Shown here: one piece after another, positions 55,311 through 64,000 of the stretch
Layout of the letters: every line of letters begins with the position of its first letter
Position numbering within the stretch: position 1 is the first letter of the stretch
Assembly (NCBI GenBank): GCA_902586125.1
Contig: CACIGI010000003.1
Location: 21,407 to 85,406, forward strand
DNA from: an uncultured Pelagibacteraceae bacterium
GTDB lineage: Bacteria > Pseudomonadota > Alphaproteobacteria > Pelagibacterales > Pelagibacteraceae
Length of the DNA: 64,000 nt
Direction: 5' to 3'
Notes under the pieces: model-generated
Told to the model about the DNA's origin: nothing
Databases searched by the model: none
The model's input: only the letters and a program-made list of their open reading frames with translations
Translations under genes and position numbers: made by a program

Positions 55311-56258
55311 ATGAAAATTAATCTTGCAAATATTAAAAAAGCAAAAAAACTTCTATATAAAAGGGAGTGTATTGCTATACCAACAGAGACAGTTTATGGT
55401 TTGGCGGGTAATGCCTACTCAGACCAAGCCTGTCAAAAAATATATAAACTTAAAAAAAGACCAAAAAATAACCCGCTAATAGTTCATTATCTGAATATTC
55501 AAAGTTTGAAAAAAGATTGTCATTTAAACAATGACTTTATTAGATTATATAAAAAATTTTGTCCTGGTCCTTTAACATTTATCCTAAATCTTAAAAAATC
55601 ATCAAAAATTTCAAAAATAATTACAAATAAAAAGAATACATTAGCTGTAAGATTTCCACGGCACTCAGTCACAAGAAGATTACTTAAAATTTTAGAATTT
55701 CCTTTAGCGGCTCCAAGTGCTAATCCCTCATCTAGAGTTAGTGCTGTTACATCCAATGATGTAAAAGAAGATTTTGGGAAAAAAATTAAGTACATACTAG
55801 AGGGTGGGAAATCATCTATCGGTGTAGAATCAACAATTATTGATCTTAGAAAGAATCCTAAAATCTTAAGATTGGGTGGTTTAAATATTTCAACTATTCA
55901 AAAAATACTAAGAAAAAAAATAACAATAAATAACAAGCCTTCAAAAATCGTTTCACCAGGACAACTTAAGATTCATTATTCACCAGGTTTGCCCATCAGA
56001 CTTAATGCAAAAAATATTCATCAAGATGAAGCATACTTGTTGATTAGAAAGAAAAAAGTAAGTAAATCAAATTATTATTTTTTGTCAAAAAAAGGAAATC
56101 TAAAAGAAGCTGCAAAAAATTTATATTCTACTTTGAGGAAAATTAAAAAAAAGAAATATAGCTCGATTGCAGTATGTAAAATTCCTGATAGAGGATATGG
56201 TAAAACTATTAATGATAGATTATTAAGAGCATCAAGATTCAATGAAAAAACCACTTGA
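55311..56258 (+). CDS. L-threonylcarbamoyladenylate synthase (Sua5/TsaC family)
   Basis: RECIAIPTETVYGLAGNAYSD, KKRPKNNPLIVH, AAPSANPSSRVSAVT; C-terminal Sua5 domain. Confidence 0.93.
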   Translation: MKINLANIKKAKKLLYKRECIAIPTETVYGLAGNAYSDQACQKIYKLKKRPKNNPLIVHYLNIQSLKKDCHLNNDFIRLYKKFCPGPLTFILNLKKSSKISKIITNKKNTLAVRFPRHSVTRRLLKILEFPLAAPSANPSSRVSAVTSNDVKEDFGKKIKYILEGGKSSIGVESTIIDLRKNPKILRLGGLNISTIQKILRKKITINNKPSKIVSPGQLKIHYSPGLPIRLNAKNIHQDEAYLLIRKKKVSKSNYYFLSKKGNLKEAAKNLYSTLRKIKKKKYSSIAVCKIPDRGYGKTINDRLLRASRFNEKTT

Positions 56259-56970
56259 AGTAATAGGATTATCAAAAACTTATAATACAAAAGAAGCAGT
56301 AAAAGACGTTTCTTTTAAAGTAAATCAAAATGAAATTATTGGTATACTTGGTCCTAATGGTTGTGGAAAAACTACTACAATCGGAATGATTTTAGGTTTA
56401 TTAAAACCATCAAAAGGAAAAGTTTTAATAAATGGTGTCGAAATTGAAAACCAACGTGTAGATTTATTAAATCAATTAAATTTTATATCACCGTATATAG
56501 AGTTGCCTAAAAAATTGACAGTTAGACAAAATTTAGAAGTTTATGGGAGGCTTTATGATGTGAACAAACATAAGGCAAAAATTGAATATCTGTGTGAAAA
56601 ATTAAGACTCTACGAATTCATAGATAAATTAACCGGAGAGTTGTCATCTGGTCAAAAAAATAGGGTTAGTCTTGCAAAGTCAATAATTAATAATCCAAAA
56701 GTTTTACTTCTTGATGAACCTACTGCATCACTTGATCCTGAAACAGGTGATTTTGTCAGAAGTTTTTTAGAGGAATATCAACAGGAAAATAAAACATCAA
56801 TTCTATTAGCATCACATAATATGGCAGAGGTAGAGAGACTATGTTCTTCAGTTTTAATGATGAATAAAGGATCGATTATTGATGAGGGTAGACCGGAGGA
56901 ATTAATTAAAAAACATGGAAGAAAAAATATGGAAGAAGTTTTTTTAAAACTTACAAGGGAAAAAGTATGA
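56242..56970 (+). CDS. ABC transporter ATP-binding protein
   Basis: Walker A GPNGCGKTTT, signature LSSGQKNRVSLA, Walker B VLLLDEPTASLDP. Confidence 0.94.
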   Translation: MKKPLEVIGLSKTYNTKEAVKDVSFKVNQNEIIGILGPNGCGKTTTIGMILGLLKPSKGKVLINGVEIENQRVDLLNQLNFISPYIELPKKLTVRQNLEVYGRLYDVNKHKAKIEYLCEKLRLYEFIDKLTGELSSGQKNRVSLAKSIINNPKVLLLDEPTASLDPETGDFVRSFLEEYQQENKTSILLASHNMAEVERLCSSVLMMNKGSIIDEGRPEELIKKHGRKNMEEVFLKLTREKV

Positions 56971-57758
56971 ATTTCAATAAAATGTATGGTCTTTTCCTTA
57001 GACATTTTTATTTAATTAAAAGTTCTTTACCAAGAATTTTGGATTTAATTTATTGGCCGACAATTCAAATAATTTTATGGGGTTTTATCTCAAAGTTCTT
57101 TTCAATACATAGTGACTACTATAGCAATACTTTGGGAGTAATTTTAACGTGTGCAATACTTTATGATATTCTTTTTAGATCGAGCATTAGTTTTAACATG
57201 CTTTTTTTAGAGGAAATCTGGAGTAGAAATTTCACAAATTTGTTTATAGCTCCCCTTAAGCTTAAAGAAATTATTGTTTCATTAATTTTTACAGCTTTGA
57301 TAAGGACTTTAATAGGATTGGTCCCTGCGATAATGCTAACCTCTCCTCTATTTGGTGTATCAATTTTAAAATTGGGATTACCACTTTTATTCCTATTTCT
57401 AAGTTTATATCTTTTTGGTATAACACTTGGGTTGTTTGTAAGTTCAGGACTAATTAGATTTGGTCCATCATTTGAAAATATTGCGTGGTCGTCCTTATTT
57501 TTGCTAGCTCCTTTGGGATGCATATATTATCCAATAGAAATTCTACCAGAATTATTTCAATATATAGCAAAAGGTTTACCCCTTGTTTATATTTTCGATG
57601 AGACCAGAAACATACTTTTAAATGGGTCGATTGATTATACAAATTTGAAACAAGCATATTTATTAAACATGATCTATTTAATCATTGGAATAGTTCTATT
57701 TTATTTATCTTTTTTGAGAGCTCGAATTAAAGGAACATTAATTAACATGGGTGAATAA
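56967..57758 (+). CDS. ABC-2 type transporter permease
   Basis: Multi-TM protein overlapping the ATPase gene by 4 bp. Confidence 0.87.
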   Translation: MNFNKMYGLFLRHFYLIKSSLPRILDLIYWPTIQIILWGFISKFFSIHSDYYSNTLGVILTCAILYDILFRSSISFNMLFLEEIWSRNFTNLFIAPLKLKEIIVSLIFTALIRTLIGLVPAIMLTSPLFGVSILKLGLPLLFLFLSLYLFGITLGLFVSSGLIRFGPSFENIAWSSLFLLAPLGCIYYPIEILPELFQYIAKGLPLVYIFDETRNILLNGSIDYTNLKQAYLLNMIYLIIGIVLFYLSFLRARIKGTLINMGE

Positions 57759-57759
57759 T

Positions 57760-57836
57760 TGGTGCGCCTGCTAGGAGTCGAACCCAGAACCTCCTGATCC
57801 GAAGTCAGGCGCTCTATCCAGTTGAGCTACAAGCGC
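57760..57836 (-). tRNA. tRNA-Arg (anticodon TCG)
   Basis: Reverse complement GCGCTTGTAGCTCAACTGGATAGAGCGCCTGACTTCGGATCAGGAGGTTCTGGGTTCGACTCCTAGCAGGCGCACCA folds as cloverleaf; loop CTTCGGA; encoded CCA. Confidence 0.95.
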
Positions 57837-57859
57837 ATATAATAGTAATATATCATTTT

Positions 57860-58840
57860 ATGAAAAAAAAAATAAATTTGATTGTAAAAGAAAGTAATAA
57901 AAATATGCGTATAGATGTTTTTATTAATAGTAAGGAAAATGAGATAAGTAGAACTAGAATAAAAAACTTAATTTTAAGTAAGAAGCTTAAGATTAATAAT
58001 AAAGTTATTTCAGATCCTGCCAAAAAGGTTTTAAAAGACGATGCTATAGAGTTAATAATTCCAGAGCCTAAAAAAGCTTCTCTGAAACCATTTAAATTTA
58101 AATTAGATATTGTTCATGAGGACAAAGATATAATAGTGCTAAACAAACCAGCAGGTATCGTAATGCATCCCGGTGCTGGGAATTTTGACAATACAATTGT
58201 AAATGCATTAATAGATTACGATAAAGACTCTCTTTCGAGTATTGGTGATGAACTTAGACCAGGAATAGTGCACAGGATAGACAAAAATACATCAGGTTTA
58301 GTTGTCATAGCAAAAAATAATCTATCGCATGAAAACTTATCTAATCAGTTTAATAAACACTCTATAAGAAGAGTTTATCAATTATTAATATGGGGAAAGA
58401 TTAGACCTTCTAAGGGAAAAATTGAAACTTTAATAACACGAAGTTCAAAGAATAGACAAATGATGGAAGTTAGTCGGACTAAAGGAAAAAAAGCAATTAC
58501 CAATTATAGAACTATTGAAATTTTTGAAAATAAACACACACCAACTTTAAGTTTAGTAGAATGCAAACTTGAAACGGGCAGAACCCATCAAATTAGAGTT
58601 CACATGAATTTTTTAGGAAATAGTATTGTTGGTGATGATAAATATAAAAAAAAGTTTAAGAAAATTAAAAATATTAATCCATTGATAGAGCAAAATTTAA
58701 ATAATATTAATAGACAATTTCTTCATGCTAAGACCCTAGGCTTCATTCACCCCACAAAAAGCAAAGAAATGGTTTTCAACTCAAATTTACCTTTAGAACT
58801 TGAGAATATTTTAAAAATACTAAGAAATACTAATAAATAA
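57860..58840 (+). CDS. rluD: Pseudouridine synthase RluD/RluA family
   Basis: S4 domain then VLNKPAGIVMHPGAGN, GIVHRIDKNTSGLVVIAKN, ETGRTHQIRVHM. Confidence 0.93.
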   Translation: MKKKINLIVKESNKNMRIDVFINSKENEISRTRIKNLILSKKLKINNKVISDPAKKVLKDDAIELIIPEPKKASLKPFKFKLDIVHEDKDIIVLNKPAGIVMHPGAGNFDNTIVNALIDYDKDSLSSIGDELRPGIVHRIDKNTSGLVVIAKNNLSHENLSNQFNKHSIRRVYQLLIWGKIRPSKGKIETLITRSSKNRQMMEVSRTKGKKAITNYRTIEIFENKHTPTLSLVECKLETGRTHQIRVHMNFLGNSIVGDDKYKKKFKKIKNINPLIEQNLNNINRQFLHAKTLGFIHPTKSKEMVFNSNLPLELENILKILRNTNK

Positions 58841-58880
58841 ATCATTGAAAAATATAAATAATTAATTAGATAAATTCATT

Positions 58881-61875
<2,995 letters not shown>

Positions 61876-61876
61876 T

Positions 61877-63202
61877 TTATTTAAATTCTTTTGAAATCAT
61901 TTTTATACATTTTTTAAGCAAAATTTTATTTTCACTCTCACCCATTATTCTTACCTTTGGTTCAGTGCCTGATTTTCTTACAAGAATTCGACCTTGATTT
62001 TTAATTAATTTTTTTGCAATTTTAATGGATCTTTTAACAGAGTAATTTTTAAGTATTTTATCATCTTTTATTTTTATATTTTCTAAAATTTGTGGAATCT
62101 TTTTAAAAACATTAAAAAAATCACTGGCTTTAGTTTTTCTATTCATTGATTTGATAATCTCTAAAGCGACAAGTACACCATCGCCAGTTGTTGCAAATTT
62201 TCCTAAAATAATATGACCCGATTGCTCTCCTCCTAAATTGAACTTTTTCTTTTGCATCAATTCCTTAACATATCTGTCCCCAACATCAGCTCTTAAAAAT
62301 TTAATACCTTTATCTTTTAAAAATTTTTCTAAACCATAGTTTGACATTAAGGTCCCAACAACGCCTCCTTTGAGAATTTTTCTCTTTTTCCATTGTAAAG
62401 CTAATGCTGCGATAATTTGATCACCATCAATTATAGATCCTTTTTCATCACACATTATTATTCTGTCAGCATCTCCATCTAAAGATATACCCAAATCTGC
62501 TTTGAATTTTTTAACATTTCTTTGTAGTTTTTCTGGGAAAGTTGAACCACAATTTTTATTAATATTAAACCCATTTGGTTTGTTGCCTATAACTTTTAAT
62601 TTTGCTCCAAGTGATCTGATTAATTTTGGTGCAGATTTATATCCAGCTCCATTTGCGCAATCTAGAACTACTTTAAAATTATTTAATTTAAAGTTTCTTG
62701 ATAACTTTTTTTTACAAATTTTAATATATTCATCAGTTCCAGTCTCTAGCCTTTGAACCCTTCCTAATTTTTTTGGATTTGATAAGTGTTTTTGAACTTT
62801 GCTATCTATTAAATCTTCAATTTTTTTTTGAATTTTATCAGATAGTTTTAATCCATCAGGACCAAATAACTTTAAACCATTATCATAAAATAAATTGTGT
62901 GAAGCAGTGATCATAATACCAAGATTTGCGTTCATTGATTTTGTCAACATTGCAAGGCCATTAGTCGGCAATGGACCCAGTGTATAAACGTGCATTCCTG
63001 CAGAAGCTAAACCAGAAACTAGCGCAGGTTCTAATGCGTATCCTGAAAGTCTAGTATCTTTAGCAATAATTGCTGTTTGTTTTCTTTTTTTTAAATTTGT
63101 GAAATACTTTCCTGCTGCTAGTCCAAACTTAAAGAACATATCTCCATTAATGTTACCACTATTTACCTGCCCTCTAATTCCATCAGTGCCAAAATACTTC
63201 AT
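61877..63202 (-). CDS. glmM: Phosphoglucosamine mutase
   Basis: KYFGTDGIRGQVN, GIMITASHNLFYDNGLKLFGPDG, SLDGDADRIIMCDEKG, VRKSGTEPKVRIM. Confidence 0.96.
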   Translation of the reverse strand: MKYFGTDGIRGQVNSGNINGDMFFKFGLAAGKYFTNLKKRKQTAIIAKDTRLSGYALEPALVSGLASAGMHVYTLGPLPTNGLAMLTKSMNANLGIMITASHNLFYDNGLKLFGPDGLKLSDKIQKKIEDLIDSKVQKHLSNPKKLGRVQRLETGTDEYIKICKKKLSRNFKLNNFKVVLDCANGAGYKSAPKLIRSLGAKLKVIGNKPNGFNINKNCGSTFPEKLQRNVKKFKADLGISLDGDADRIIMCDEKGSIIDGDQIIAALALQWKKRKILKGGVVGTLMSNYGLEKFLKDKGIKFLRADVGDRYVKELMQKKKFNLGGEQSGHIILGKFATTGDGVLVALEIIKSMNRKTKASDFFNVFKKIPQILENIKIKDDKILKNYSVKRSIKIAKKLIKNQGRILVRKSGTEPKVRIMGESENKILLKKCIKMISKEFK

Positions 63203-64000
63203 TATTTATTTATAAGTGCTTTGAAAACTTTTATAGCTTGATTAACTTCGTTGACATCATGAACTCTCAACATTTGCACACCCTGTAAAATTGCAAAAAT
63301 ACTGCTACTTATTGTTCCCCCAATTCTTAAACAGCTATCATTATTTCCAGATAAATCTTTTATAAATCTTTTTCTGGAAATACCAAGTAGTATAGGCAAA
63401 CCCAAAGAATGGTAAATTGATATATTTTTTATTATCGTCATATTATGTTTCAAATTTTTTCCAAAACCTATACCAGGGTCTAAGATTATATTATTATGAT
63501 AAATTCCATTCTGACGTAAATTATTTAATTTTTCTTCAAAAAAATCGTAAATATCTAATAATACATTTTTATATTTTGGATTTTTTTGCATTACGTCAGG
63601 ATTACCAAGTGAGTGTTGGAGTACGAAAGGTATATTGTACTTTTTTAAAATCTTCATTGAGTTTTTATCAAAATTAAGACCAGAAACATCATTAATTAAT
63701 TTTACTCCTAGTTTAATTCCCTTTTCCATGATTTCTGATTTTCTAGTATCTAGAGATATAAAATTTTTTTTATCAATTAATTTTAAAATATTTTTGAGTC
63801 TATTCCATTCTATTTTTGATTTAATAGCTTTAGATCCAGGTTTAGTGGACTCTGCTCCAATATCAACAAGGTTTGCGCCAGAATTTAAAAGAAAATTTAA
63901 TTGTTTTTTGGCTGATGCATAATTAAAAAATTTTCCACCATCTGAGAAACTGTCTGGAGTAATATTTAAAATACCCATTATTTGAGGAATAGTTTGAAAA
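63202..64000 (-). CDS. folP: Dihydropteroate synthase (N-terminus beyond window)
   Basis: IMGILNITPDSFSDGG, ILDPGIGFGKNLKHN. The reading frame stays open upstream of the track's Met (FQTIPQIMGILN) to the window edge. Confidence 0.93.
   Translation of the reverse strand, partial: FQTIPQIMGILNITPDSFSDGGKFFNYASAKKQLNFLLNSGANLVDIGAESTKPGSKAIKSKIEWNRLKNILKLIDKKNFISLDTRKSEIMEKGIKLGVKLINDVSGLNFDKNSMKILKKYNIPFVLQHSLGNPDVMQKNPKYKNVLLDIYDFFEEKLNNLRQNGIYHNNIILDPGIGFGKNLKHNMTIIKNISIYHSLGLPILLGISRKRFIKDLSGNNDSCLRIGGTISSSIFAILQGVQMLRVHDVNEVNQAIKVFKALINK

Overview
The window is AT-rich, gene-dense bacterial DNA. Gene content and architecture point to an alphaproteobacterium of the SAR11/Pelagibacter type (inference, not tested by phylogeny). 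Positions 1-18502 hold a type IV pilus (T4P) locus: partial pilB-like ATPase, secretin, pilP/pilO-like genes, a pilM-pilN fusion, pilD, pilY1-like, four prepilin-like genes and pilT. Positions 18575-64000 are mostly housekeeping: the mre/rod elongasome, branched-chain amino acid synthesis, hflKC/degP, a permuted two-piece tmRNA, thyX, ppdK, glyQS, isoprenoid genes, an ABC transporter, tRNA-Arg, rluD, rpoH, purA, thiD, glmM and folP. The most unusual structure is an array of about eight copies of a 12-bp motif (TTGTGTTAGAGA/TCTCTAACACAA) in the ~540-bp intergenic region upstream of the pilMN-O-P-Q operon. The copies come in two oppositely oriented groups, mostly 20-23 bp apart, with a 17-bp inverted repeat (one mismatch) at the inner pair. 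The gene directly downstream encodes a PilM-PilN fusion with a long N/Q/D/E-rich N-terminus and an extra small domain. Other notable points are a C-terminal coiled coil plus Cys-x19-Cys motif on MreC, the split tmRNA with predicted tag ANESYAIAA, and a thyX ORF whose track start reads antisense into the tmRNA acceptor piece. I saw no rRNA, CRISPR array or transposase.
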